Shown: piece after piece, positions 12,583-19,173 of the stretch
Layout: every line of letters begins with the position of its first letter
Position numbering within the stretch: the stretch's first letter is position 1
Virus record (IMG/VR): IMGVR_UViG_3300012022_000004
Location: 1 to 24,867 of that record
Origin: a virus
Direction: 5' to 3' (one strand)
Length of the DNA stretch: 24,867 nucleotides
Translations under genes and position numbers: made by a program
Notes under the pieces: generated by a model
Told to the model about the DNA's origin: nothing
The model's input: the letters and a program-made list of their open reading frames with translations, nothing else
Databases searched by the model: none

Positions 12583-13042
12583 GAACGAAGTGACCTCGCT
12601 GCGCAGCGTCATGACCGGCGAGCATACGCTCCAGGAAACCTTCGACACCATCTACACCCGGCTGATCAAGCAGGGCTGTTCGGCAGTCGTCGAGACCAAC
12701 GAGAACTCCCTCGGCATCGCGTGCGTCTATCGCAACGACAAGGGTCAGGGCTGCGCCGTCGGCGTGCTCATGAGCGACGAAGAGATCGAGCTTGCTCGCA
12801 AGGGCGACGTCATCGACTCCCACATCAACGAACTGCTGGCGACGCTGCAATACACTGGCTACGAAGATCAACAGGAAATCGCGTGGTTCCTGGAATCGTG
12901 CCAGCAAGTCCACGACAGCGGCTTCCAGTCAGTGGCTGGTGACTGGGAAGACAAGATCCGCCATGGCATGCAGAACGTGGGCACCCGGTTCGGGCTGAAC
13001 ACCGACGTCTTGATCCTCGACGAGATGGCTGCCGGCGTCTAA
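12566..13042 (+). CDS. Phage-conserved 'CAVG' family protein, paralogue 2
   Basis: A 158-residue protein with the same motif order as the preceding gene: 'TLQETFDTIYTRLIKQG', 'ACVYRNDKGQGCAVGVLM' (Cys53, Cys63), 'ESCQQVHDSGF', 'WEDKIRHGMQNVGTRFGL'. GAGGTG lies 5 bases before the ATG, inside the end of paralogue 1. Its last codons and TAA (ending GV-stop) are formed by the late promoter box TCTAAATA of the hub gene. Function unknown. Confidence 0.78.
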   Translation: MNCAAKNEVTSLRSVMTGEHTLQETFDTIYTRLIKQGCSAVVETNENSLGIACVYRNDKGQGCAVGVLMSDEEIELARKGDVIDSHINELLATLQYTGYEDQQEIAWFLESCQQVHDSGFQSVAGDWEDKIRHGMQNVGTRFGLNTDVLILDEMAAGV

Positions 13043-13045
13043 ATA
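13038..13045 (+). promoter_or_regulatory. T4-type late promoter (TCTAAATA) for gp27-like hub gene
   Basis: GGCGTCTAAATATCC; the TAA in the box is the stop codon of the upstream gene. Expected start near 13051. A perfect palindrome, CCTCTAGA-C-TCTAGAGG (13047-13063), spans it. Confidence 0.78.
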
Positions 13046-13073
13046 TCCTCTAGACTCTAGAGGCTTCAGATGA

Positions 13074-14369
13074 ATGGCAACTGTTCAGACTGACATCGTT
13101 CAGCACAACCCAGGACAACCAGATGCGTTTGGCTACTCGATTGCCTTTGTGAAGGCGACGGGTGGCCAGACGTATTCTGTCACACAGTACGTCGCAGAGA
13201 TTGACGTGTGGGAGTCACTGTTCGCAAAGGCGATGTGCTGCAAGCTGGGCGTCTTCGACGGCGGCGGCTTGATGGAAACGATCGCGCTTCAGCCGGGCGA
13301 CATCATCCGTGTCACCATCTACGCCGACGAAGAAGGCGACAAGCTGATCAAGGACTTCCTGATCAGCGAGATCACGGGTGGCAACCGTACCGACAACTCC
13401 GCCGCCAAGACGTACAACGTCAGTGGCATGAGCCGCCACGCCTACAACAACATGAAGGCGAACGTCTACCGTGGCTTCAGCAGCACCTACAGCGACATGC
13501 TGAAGAAGGTCTGCTCCGACTACCTGGGTCTGGACGACGTCGACATCGAGAGCACCGTGGGCAACACCACGATCGTCTCGCCGGGTAAGCCACCGTTCAA
13601 GGTCATCGGTCAGCTGATGACGCACGCCGTTAGCGGGCGCTGGGGTCCAGAGGACTCGTTCTTCTTCTTCTACGAAGATCGTGACAAGGTGCGTTTCAAG
13701 ACGCTCAAGTCCATCGTCACCGATGCCAAGGTTCACCCGTTCATCGTCAGTGTCGACAAGAACGTCGACGGTCCGACCGATCTCATCAAGATTCAGCACT
13801 ACAGCCAGCTGAAGGCAGGCTCGCAAACCGAACGCATCAACAGCGGTATGTTCGAGAACGAGATCGTCGAAGTGGATTTCCTGAGTCGTACGTTCGGCTC
13901 CAAGAAGTTCAGCTATGAGAAGGCTGGCGATCAGCTGCGCATGCTCGGTCAGGGCGACATCGTCGACAAGGCGAACAACGTCAAGGACTTCGTCAACGAA
14001 AGCGCCAGCACCATCCGTGGCTTGAGCAACCTCGTCAAGTGGCGTGTGGCAGACGAGTCGTTCGATCGCGAAGGCACGATGCGCGACAAGTATGGCACTA
14101 TGGTCGCACAGAAGGCGCTGTTCAATCAGCTGATCTACGCGGTACAGATCTTCGGCAACCCTGGCATCAAGGCTGGAGACATCGTCGACGTGACCAGCCC
14201 CGCCCTATCCATGCAGGGCGACGCGCCTTCGCTGGACAACATGTTCCAGGGTCGTTTCCTTGTGGGAGATGTCAGGCATCGTATCGTGAATGGCGAGCAG
14301 TACCTGACGGTGCTGAACCTGTTCAAGGATGGCTTCGAGACTGCAAACGTTCGCGAAGAAAGCAAGTAA
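13074..14369 (+). CDS. 27: gp27-like baseplate central hub protein
   Basis: A 431-residue protein (T4 gp27 is 391). The N-terminal tube-like domain shows 'VAEIDVWESLFAKAMCCKLGVFDGGG', 'ALQPGDIIRVTIYADE' and 'TYNVSGMSRHAYNN', then 'YSDMLKKVCSDYLGL'. The second half has 'GNPGIKAGDIVDVTSP' and a closing 'GRFLVGDVRHRIVNGEQYLTVLNLFKDGF', typical of hub proteins that require a final 'L...V.H.I..G.Y.T.L.L..D' strand. In T4, three gp27 with three gp5 form the needle base through which DNA passes. Its placement just ahead of the gp5-like gene supports the call. A gpD-like hub from another family is the alternative. Late promoter at 13038; AGAGG 10 bases before the ATG. Confidence 0.78.
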   Translation: MATVQTDIVQHNPGQPDAFGYSIAFVKATGGQTYSVTQYVAEIDVWESLFAKAMCCKLGVFDGGGLMETIALQPGDIIRVTIYADEEGDKLIKDFLISEITGGNRTDNSAAKTYNVSGMSRHAYNNMKANVYRGFSSTYSDMLKKVCSDYLGLDDVDIESTVGNTTIVSPGKPPFKVIGQLMTHAVSGRWGPEDSFFFFYEDRDKVRFKTLKSIVTDAKVHPFIVSVDKNVDGPTDLIKIQHYSQLKAGSQTERINSGMFENEIVEVDFLSRTFGSKKFSYEKAGDQLRMLGQGDIVDKANNVKDFVNESASTIRGLSNLVKWRVADESFDREGTMRDKYGTMVAQKALFNQLIYAVQIFGNPGIKAGDIVDVTSPALSMQGDAPSLDNMFQGRFLVGDVRHRIVNGEQYLTVLNLFKDGFETANVREESK

Positions 14370-14380
14370 GGCAAAACATT

Positions 14381-14414
14381 GGGGTCAGAGCCGTCATCCT
14401 ATGGCTCTGACCCC
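14381..14414 (+). terminator. Strong hairpin after gp27-like gene (ATTGGG class)
   Basis: GGGGTCAGAGCC pairs perfectly with GGCTCTGACCCC (12 bp) around a 10-base loop, followed by TTTCC. Opened by ACATTGGGG, like the hairpin at 12059. Confidence 0.78.
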
Positions 14415-14435
14415 TTTCCATTTTCCGAGAACGAA

Positions 14436-14558
14436 ATGCTTCTGCTGACTGTCATCGCTTTCTTGCTCCTCGCTTTGCTCAGCCTGGCAACTCCACTCGC
14501 CCTGATGTACTACGGTTCGGGCATCGCGCTCGACAACCACAAGGACAAAGACTCATGA
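14436..14558 (+). CDS. 40-residue membrane protein candidate
   Basis: From ATG 14436: a long hydrophobic segment ('MLLLTVIAFLLLALLSLATP', continuing 'LALMYYGSGIALD') and a charged tail ending NHKDKDS. CGAGAACGAA before the ATG is a weak ribosome site. The stop overlaps the next gene's ATG (ATGA at 14555). One or two spans; unknown function. Confidence 0.55.
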   Translation: MLLLTVIAFLLLALLSLATPLALMYYGSGIALDNHKDKDS

Positions 14559-14803
14559 CCATGAAACGCATCGAAGACTTCGGCGTCAGTGACAATGGTG
14601 CATTTCTGCCAGCCGAAGACGGCATCCGCTACCGCCTCTTCGTCGATCACAAGGGCAGACTGCACGCACGCAAGGCATACCAGTCGTACGTCAAGGACGG
14701 TTACTGGATCACGGTCGACCACAAGAACGGCAGCCCCAGCCGCAACATGACACGCTGGGAGATCTTCCTCTTCAACTGGTTCGCCATCATCCCGGAGCAC
14801 TGA
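14555..14803 (+). CDS. Hypothetical phage protein
   Basis: An 82-residue protein starting MTMKRIEDFGVSDNGAFLPA. Contains 'GIRYRLFVDHKGRLHARKAYQSYVKDGY', a basic strand-rich part, and a hydrophobic C-terminus ('WEIFLFNWFAIIPEH'). Coupled by ATGA to the previous gene. Not recognised. Confidence 0.65.
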   Translation: MTMKRIEDFGVSDNGAFLPAEDGIRYRLFVDHKGRLHARKAYQSYVKDGYWITVDHKNGSPSRNMTRWEIFLFNWFAIIPEH

Positions 14804-14805
14804 TC

Positions 14806-14904
14806 ATGAGCATCTACGCAGCGATCTTCGCCGTGCTGTTCTGGGGCACCCTCGGTGCCATCGGCTACTCCCTCTACAAGTCGTACTACAAGAAGGACAA
14901 GTGA
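14806..14904 (+). CDS. 32-residue single-span membrane peptide
   Basis: MSIYAAIFAVLFWGTLGAIG, then YSLYKSYYKKDK: one N-terminal span and a basic, Tyr-rich tail, i.e. tail expected in the cytoplasm. Its TGA overlaps the ATG of the lipoprotein gene (TGATG). Similar in design to the other tiny membrane frames of this phage. Confidence 0.58.
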   Translation: MSIYAAIFAVLFWGTLGAIGYSLYKSYYKKDK

Positions 14905-15149
14905 TGAAGAAGCTCTTCGCCATCCTCTTGTTGGTGCTGCTTGCCGGCTGTTCCAAGAACACGACCGATGAGAACCTCGTCGGTACGCGCTGCATCGCTG
15001 GCACCGAGCGCACCTGGGTGACAATGATGCCCATGTCATGTGGCAACGGCTGTATGACCATGATGCCCATCACCAACAGCACGTGCGACTACGAGTCGTA
15101 CATCTACAAGAACTCTGACTACATTCCTCCGGAGCAACGCAAGCCATGA
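14904..15149 (+). CDS. Small Cys-rich lipoprotein
   Basis: An 81-residue protein from ATG 14904 (a GTG one codon earlier is less likely given the TGATG coupling). It starts MKKLFAILLLVLLAGCSKN, a textbook type II signal peptide with lipobox LAGC and lipidated Cys16. The mature part has four further Cys ('GTRCIAGT', 'MSCGNGCMTMM', 'NSTCDYESY') and repeats 'TMMPM/TMMPI', compatible with a disulphide-bonded periplasmic domain. Phage lipoproteins often block superinfection or act in lysis; nothing here decides between these. Confidence 0.75.
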   Translation: MKKLFAILLLVLLAGCSKNTTDENLVGTRCIAGTERTWVTMMPMSCGNGCMTMMPITNSTCDYESYIYKNSDYIPPEQRKP

Positions 15150-15475
15150 AGACCCGCAAATTCGACTGGTTCGACACGAACACCGGAACGCCGGTCTTTT
15201 CGTTCCAGGTCCACAAGGATGGCAAGTGGATGAACGTGTCGAACGGCAACAAGCCCGCGTTCTACAAGACAGAAGCCGAACGCGATCAGGCTCGCAAGGA
15301 CTTCAACAAGCCGAAGAAGCACGCGGTCAGCGATGAAACGCTGGACAAGATCATTGACGCGCTCGATGATTACGCAAGAAGAATTGACCCTCACGAATAC
15401 GGTCTGCCGGCATACAGCGACGTCTGCCTTGAAACCATGCGCGGCATCATCCTCCGCGTTCTGGAGACCAAGTGA
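15146..15475 (+). CDS. Hypothetical phage protein
   Basis: A 109-residue basic protein. The first half is strand-like ('FDWFDTNTGTPVFSFQVHKDG'), with a Lys-rich middle; the second is helical ('DETLDKIIDALDDYARRI', 'LETMRGIILRVLETK'). It overlaps the lipoprotein gene by ATGA and the following tiny gene by TGATG-type coupling. Not recognised. Confidence 0.68.
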   Translation: MKTRKFDWFDTNTGTPVFSFQVHKDGKWMNVSNGNKPAFYKTEAERDQARKDFNKPKKHAVSDETLDKIIDALDDYARRIDPHEYGLPAYSDVCLETMRGIILRVLETK

Positions 15476-15561
15476 TGTTCCTCTTCTTCCTGGCAACGTA
15501 CCTGTTCTTCATCTGGATGCTCGTCACAGGGAACGATGACGACTGGCGAGGCGGCGTCTAA
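15475..15561 (+). CDS. 28-residue single-span membrane peptide
   Basis: MFLFFLATYLFFIWMLVTGN followed by DDDWRGGV. One hydrophobic helix with an Asp-rich tail, like the 25-residue frame at 4724. The start shares one base with the previous stop and the stop TAA is part of the late promoter box at 15557, so its end is constrained by the promoter, as for the gene ending at 13042. Confidence 0.55.
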   Translation: MFLFFLATYLFFIWMLVTGNDDDWRGGV

Positions 15562-15564
15562 ATA
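15557..15564 (+). promoter_or_regulatory. T4-type late promoter (TCTAAATA) for gp5-like gene
   Basis: GGCGTCTAAATACAGG, sharing GGCGTCTAAATA with the promoter at 13038. Expected start near 15570. An 8-bp inverted repeat (ACAGGCAT/ATGCCTGT, 15564-15585) spans the start. Confidence 0.8.
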
Positions 15565-15590
15565 CAGGCATCACCTCATGCCTGTCCGCC

Positions 15591-16481
15591 ATGTCCACAC
15601 CGTTTGACTTCGTCTTCTTCCAGGGCGTTGTAGAGATCATCGAAGACACCAAGAAAGCCGACCGCGTTCGTGTACGAGCGGTCGGCTTTCACACAGAAGA
15701 TCGTAACGAGTTGCCATCCGAGCTACTCCCGATCGCTTCCTTCATGCATGGCTCGGTGCAGATGAGCGCACCGATGGTAGAACCCGGCGACTGGGTCGTT
15801 GGCTTCTTCCTCGACGGCAAGGAAGCACAGCAGCCGGTCATCATGGGCAAGCTCACTGGCATCCCGACCAGTCGCGACAACACCCAGGGCTTCAGCGACC
15901 CTTCCGGCACCTACCCCAAGCGTCTCAACGAGCCAACGTCTGCGCGTTCAGCGCGCGGCGATAGCAGCGACGTACAGGCGTACAAGCAGAAGACCGCGTG
16001 GGGCAACCCCACCGCGTATGCCGCGACCTACCCTTTCAACCACGTCATCGAGACGGACAAGGGCGCGCTGTTTGAGCTAGACGACACGCCGGGCGCGGAG
16101 CGCGTCTGCATCGTACACCACAAGGGTTCGTACGTCGAATTCCTTCCGGACGGTACGGTCGTCGTCAAGAGTGCGGCTGACCGCTGGGACGTCAGCTTCA
16201 AGAACCACCACATGCTGGTCAACGGTGACCTGACTATCGGAGCTACCGGCAACATCTCCATGGCGGCTGGCGGTAGGGTCAAGATCAGTGGCCAGGGCGG
16301 AGTGGATGTCGCTTCAGGCTCCGACCTCAACCTGGGTAGCGGGGGCGGTACCACTATCATGGCAGGTGGCTCTGTACAGATGAACGGCTCGAAGTTTGAC
16401 TGGGGCAGCGGCGGTGACGCCACCGGGGGTCCGGACGCTGTCGAAGCGCCGGGCGACACCAGCACCTACGCCAAGCCGTAA
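15591..16481 (+). CDS. 5: gp5-like baseplate central spike protein without lysozyme domain
   Basis: A 296-residue protein. Residues about 5-95 form an OB-fold domain ('FFQGVVEIIEDTKKADRVRV', 'SAPMVEPGDWVVGFFLDG', 'QQPVIMGKLTGIP'). Then 'YPFNHVIETDKGALFELDDT', 'RVCIVHHKGSYVEFLPDGTV' and repeated strands ('NGDLTIGATGNISMAAGG', 'VKISGQGGVDVASGSDLNL') build a triple-stranded beta-helix needle, as in gp5/VgrG. T4 gp5 (575 residues) carries a lysozyme domain between OB-fold and helix; here the two are joined directly, so peptidoglycan cutting must reside elsewhere. Many non-enteric T4-like phages share this shorter form. Ends at a strong terminator. Confidence 0.88.
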   Translation: MSTPFDFVFFQGVVEIIEDTKKADRVRVRAVGFHTEDRNELPSELLPIASFMHGSVQMSAPMVEPGDWVVGFFLDGKEAQQPVIMGKLTGIPTSRDNTQGFSDPSGTYPKRLNEPTSARSARGDSSDVQAYKQKTAWGNPTAYAATYPFNHVIETDKGALFELDDTPGAERVCIVHHKGSYVEFLPDGTVVVKSAADRWDVSFKNHHMLVNGDLTIGATGNISMAAGGRVKISGQGGVDVASGSDLNLGSGGGTTIMAGGSVQMNGSKFDWGSGGDATGGPDAVEAPGDTSTYAKP

Positions 16482-16486
16482 ACGAA

Positions 16487-16512
16487 GAAAGCCCGGCTCT
16501 CGCCGGGCTTTC
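16487..16512. terminator. Bidirectional rho-independent terminator
   Basis: GAAAGCCCGGC/GCCGGGCTTTC perfect 11-bp stem with a TCTC loop. It separates the rightward spike gene from the leftward early-type array. Confidence 0.92.
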
Positions 16513-16532
16513 TCACATCACGAGTCGGTGGC

Positions 16533-16913
16533 TTACGCCCGGAACGTCTCTTCCGGGAAGGCTTCGACAACCCGGCGCATCGCTTCCTGCGCCTGGCGCG
16601 CCGCCTTGGCGTACTCGTCGTTGGCGTCGTCGGAGTTGTTGATTTCGATGTCGTAGCGGTTCTCGAACTCGCCCCAGGTGCAGTGCGCTTCACGCACGGT
16701 CATCTGGATCACCATCGACGGTGCCTTCAGGTTCTTGCCGAGCTTCTCGGTGAAGGCGTCGAACTCTGCCTTGTTCGCAAAGCCGTAGCTGTCAGACATG
16801 TAGCCCTTCAGGGTGTTGCCGGCATCATCGAAGCCTTCGCTCATGATGTCGGTCAACAGGAAGTACAGCTCGTTGCGCTGGAACTTGGTAAGGCGGACGG
16901 GCTTGGTATTCAT
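16533..16913 (-). CDS. Hypothetical phage protein
   Basis: A 126-residue protein, last gene of the leftward array, with its own promoter upstream (16958-16986). 'LTKFQRNELYFLLTDIMSEGF' and 'EYAKAARQAQEAMRRVVEAF' are helices; the middle ('MVIQMTVREAHCTWGEFENRYDIEI') is strand-like. A purine-rich GAGGCAAGAAG precedes the ATG. Not recognised. Confidence 0.72.
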   Translation of the reverse strand: MNTKPVRLTKFQRNELYFLLTDIMSEGFDDAGNTLKGYMSDSYGFANKAEFDAFTEKLGKNLKAPSMVIQMTVREAHCTWGEFENRYDIEINNSDDANDEYAKAARQAQEAMRRVVEAFPEETFRA

Positions 16914-16957
16914 GGCTTCTTGCCTCAGGGCGGGGACATCCCTCCCTTTCGACTCAC

Positions 16958-16986
16958 ATCATAAAGCATTCCTGCACAGAAGTAAA
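16958..16986 (-). promoter_or_regulatory. Sigma70-like promoter, leftward
   Basis: TTTACT (16981-16986) and TATGAT (16958-16963) with a 17-base spacer, reading leftward into the gene at 16913. The -35 box touches the terminator stem of the upstream unit. Confidence 0.72.
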
Positions 16987-17009
16987 GCCCCCAGTTTTCA
17001 CTGGGGGCT
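16986..17009 (-). terminator. Rho-independent terminator, leftward
   Basis: AGCCCCCAG/CTGGGGGCT 9-bp stem with a 6-base loop; leftward it is followed by TTACTT. It ends the transcript carrying the 17023-18709 genes. Confidence 0.8.
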
Positions 17010-17022
17010 GGCTCCTGTTAAG

Positions 17023-17241
17023 CTAGGTAAAGAACACCTTGAGCTCGGGTCGGGTGAACTCGGTGTAGTGCTTGCCGGTGTCGGTCTTGAACTTCGACTC
17101 GAGCTTGTCAGCCTGGGCAAACCAGGACTTTTGCTCCTGTTCGGTGTAGGCGTTGTGAGCGTTCAACAAACAGGTGAATACAGCCTGTTCTACCGCCTTG
17201 GCAAGTACCAGCAGTTCGTCAGGGCTGCTTTTCGTCGGCAT
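17023..17241 (-). CDS. Small hypothetical helical protein
   Basis: A 72-residue protein, Lys-rich and helical ('DELLVLAKAVEQAVFTCLLN', 'KSWFAQADKLESKFK'). The start lies 23 bases inside the end of the preceding gene, typical of the tight packing here. Not recognised. Confidence 0.65.
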   Translation of the reverse strand: MPTKSSPDELLVLAKAVEQAVFTCLLNAHNAYTEQEQKSWFAQADKLESKFKTDTGKHYTEFTRPELKVFFT

Positions 17242-17674
17242 GGCGCAGCTCGTAGGCGGCTTCCAGTTCGCCGATCACGTGGTCGAGCAGGTGCAGGCGC
17301 AGGGTCTTGTTCGGACCTGCCCACTCGGTGTAGTCGACGTCTTCTGGCACCGGGTACGCGTGGTTGCTGTTGTGGTGCTTCCAGCCGTATGCGAAGTGGC
17401 AGACGATCTTGACCGTGTTCAACTCCGACACCTTTGGGTCGGTGCGGGTGTACTTGGTCAGATTGTGACAGATGCCGAGCGAGGGGAACGGCACGCTGTC
17501 GACACGAGCATCAGCCCGCAGCTTCTTGAGCGAGTCGATGATCGACAGAATGTCACTCGGCGCGCGCCAGACAAGACCGGAGTTGTAGAGCTTCTTGGCC
17601 AGCTCCTCGCGACGAATCTTCGCACGATAGGTCTTCGAGAAGCGCTTGCGGATGTTGTGGATGAACTCGAACAT
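17219..17674 (-). CDS. Hypothetical phage protein
   Basis: A 151-residue protein with a basic N-terminal helix ('FIHNIRKRFSKTYRAKIRRE'), a segment 'RAPSDILSIIDSLKKLRADA', and a His/Trp-rich middle ('CHFAYGWKHHNSNHAYPVP'). The ATG at 17674 has GAGGAG 7 bases upstream. Its product is not recognised. Confidence 0.7.
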   Translation of the reverse strand: MFEFIHNIRKRFSKTYRAKIRREELAKKLYNSGLVWRAPSDILSIIDSLKKLRADARVDSVPFPSLGICHNLTKYTRTDPKVSELNTVKIVCHFAYGWKHHNSNHAYPVPEDVDYTEWAGPNKTLRLHLLDHVIGELEAAYELRHADEKQP

Positions 17675-17686
17675 GATAACTCCTCG

Positions 17687-18307
17687 TCAGCAGCTGCAGG
17701 TGAAGAAGGAACCGGTGACCTTGGCGACACGACCGGTGATGATCGACCAGTGCGACCAGAACTCTTCCGGCACATACTCGCCTTCGAACTGTCCGGAATA
17801 CTCCGGATGGCACGAGTAGTTGCCGCCGACCTGGTAGCTCAGCGCAGCGTCCATCAGCCATTCGTAATCGACACCGAGGCTACCGGCGTAGTCCGACATC
17901 CATTCACGCGAATTCGCGACGTTTTCCGCGACTTCGTCGTAGACGTCCTTCGGAGCGCGTGCGACCGGCTCGTTCTCGAAGTCCGGATGTTCCCAGACAT
18001 GGCGCAGCGACTTGATCTGGCGCGGGTACACCACCAGCCAGAAGCGCTCGCCCGGGAACACCGCGTTCTTCAGGAACGGGTCCACGATACCCAGGTGCTT
18101 GACCTTGCCGGTCGCCATCGCAACCAGACCGCCCGCGCTCTGCACCAGACCGACGTCCTGCCCGGCGAACAGCTTCTCACCTGCGATCACCGGCTCGACT
18201 GCCAGATGGATCGCGTCGCGCTTCTCGGTATCGTTCAGGGGACCGGTGCCCAGCGTGTCGAGAGCGTCGGTGCTCACACTACGCTTGTCGGCGTTCTTTG
18301 CTGCCAT
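17687..18307 (-). CDS. Conserved phage/bacterial hypothetical protein ('RDAIHLAVEPVIAGE' family)
   Basis: A 206-residue protein started at ATG 18307, where CCAAGGAA, this phage's usual ribosome site, lies 6 bases upstream; a longer frame upstream has no such site. It includes 'EKRDAIHLAVEPVIAGEKLF', 'GQDVGLV', 'LGIVDPFL', 'GERFWLVVYPRQI' and 'LRHVWEHPDF', a motif series I associate with a widespread family of unknown function found in large phages and some bacteria. The C-terminus ends in Cys-rich FFTCSC. No enzyme motif is clear. Confidence 0.75.
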   Translation of the reverse strand: MAAKNADKRSVSTDALDTLGTGPLNDTEKRDAIHLAVEPVIAGEKLFAGQDVGLVQSAGGLVAMATGKVKHLGIVDPFLKNAVFPGERFWLVVYPRQIKSLRHVWEHPDFENEPVARAPKDVYDEVAENVANSREWMSDYAGSLGVDYEWLMDAALSYQVGGNYSCHPEYSGQFEGEYVPEEFWSHWSIITGRVAKVTGSFFTCSC

Positions 18308-18339
18308 GATGAATTCCTTGGTGTTGTCAGATGGTGCGG

Positions 18340-18531
18340 CTACTTTGGCGGAGCCGGTTCCCAATGTTTGCCTTCGCGGAACTTCGCGCAGTACGTGCCG
18401 TATGCACTGTAGTACCATTCACGCAGGCGCATGTACTGGTACATGGGATACTCGCCAGGGCGCTCGTGCTCGCTGTCCTTCACGATTTGCTCTTGCTTCC
18501 ATTGGTGGAACGGTATCGGCTCAGCTGTCAT
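18340..18531 (-). CDS. Small hypothetical protein
   Basis: A 63-residue protein starting MTAEPIPFHQWKQEQIVKDS and rich in Tyr, Trp and Arg ('YPMYQYMRLREWYYSAYGTY'). It begins within the last 11 bases of the membrane protein gene upstream. Unknown. Confidence 0.62.
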   Translation of the reverse strand: MTAEPIPFHQWKQEQIVKDSEHERPGEYPMYQYMRLREWYYSAYGTYCAKFREGKHWEPAPPK

Positions 18532-18709
18532 AGATGACAGCCATCAGCAGACCGCACACCACGCTGCCGACCAGCCCGCCTGCAATGCACGCGCCGACGA
18601 TATCCTTCCAGGCTTCAATCGGCATCGCGCCCGCGCTGACCAGGAACGTTGCACTCAGGATAACTGCCAGTGCAAACGTCAGAATTGCTCCCACTACGAA
18701 CTTCACCAT
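18521..18709 (-). CDS. Small two-span membrane protein
   Basis: A 62-residue protein from ATG 18709, preceded by AAGGAGATCGTG, a very good ribosome site (a GTG one codon upstream is an alternative). Two membrane helices: 'VVGAILTFALAVILSATFLV' and 'AGGLVGSVVCGLLMAVIY'. Unknown function. Confidence 0.7.
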   Translation of the reverse strand: MVKFVVGAILTFALAVILSATFLVSAGAMPIEAWKDIVGACIAGGLVGSVVCGLLMAVIYDS

Positions 18710-18815
18710 CACGATCTCCTTCTACGGCATCTGCGATTTTGTTGACGAGCGACTGGCTGAAATGCAGGTACACCTGCTGGCCAGTCGCCATGTTGGTTGC
18801 TTTCATGAGTGGCAT
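18615..18815 (-). CDS. Possible small protein overlapping the membrane gene
   Basis: A 66-codon frame whose ATG follows the upstream stop by one base. The first 38 residues (MPLMKATNMATGQQVYLHFS, then 'QSLVNKIADAVEG') look like a real protein. The remaining codons lie in a 95-base overlap with the 18521-18709 gene and look random. It may be a genuine overlapping gene or the front of a gene shortened by a frameshift. Without it about 105 bases between genes are empty. Confidence 0.45.
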   Translation of the reverse strand: MPLMKATNMATGQQVYLHFSQSLVNKIADAVEGDRDGEVRSGSNSDVCTGSYPECNVPGQRGRDAD

Positions 18816-18816
18816 G

Positions 18817-19173
18817 TCAGACGCCCTCGCCTACGCCTTCCCACTCTTCTTCGGCATCCGGATCGTAGTTCTCCAGATGGTCGATGTCGCGCACTACCTT
18901 CAGCAGACCGCGCTCGGTGTTCTCCGGATAACAGTTGTCGTTGCAGCCGTCGACGTTCAGCTTGACGTCGCGTACACCGCGCGCCAGGATGTCGAAGCAC
19001 AGCGCCTTCTGCTGGATGGTGAGCTTATCGGAGCAGTACGCCTGTACATCAACGTGAGGCTTTGCGTAGCGCCCCAGGGCGGCGCGCTCCTCGAGACTCA
19101 GCCCTGGCCAGGTGGCAGGATCAACGTTGCGCATCACGGCGCGCAGGGCTTCGTATTCAGCAGTCATTTCCAT
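18817..19173 (-). CDS. Hypothetical phage protein
   Basis: A 118-residue acidic protein, with GAAGGA 5 bases before ATG 19173. Contains 'YEALRAVMRNVDPATWPGLS', 'LSLEERAALGRYAKPHVDVQ' and a Cys/Asn region 'NVDGCNDNCYPEN', ending in a Glu/Asp-rich tail. Overlaps its upstream neighbour by 17 bases. Not recognised. Confidence 0.7.
   Translation of the reverse strand: MEMTAEYEALRAVMRNVDPATWPGLSLEERAALGRYAKPHVDVQAYCSDKLTIQQKALCFDILARGVRDVKLNVDGCNDNCYPENTERGLLKVVRDIDHLENYDPDAEEEWEGVGEGV

Noticed and set aside
17174-18412. A 412-codon plus-strand open frame
   Set aside because: It spans three minus-strand genes with good ribosome sites and plausible proteins; its own product is low-complexity (Val/Leu/Arg/Asp) and has no start signal. 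A shadow frame in GC-rich DNA.
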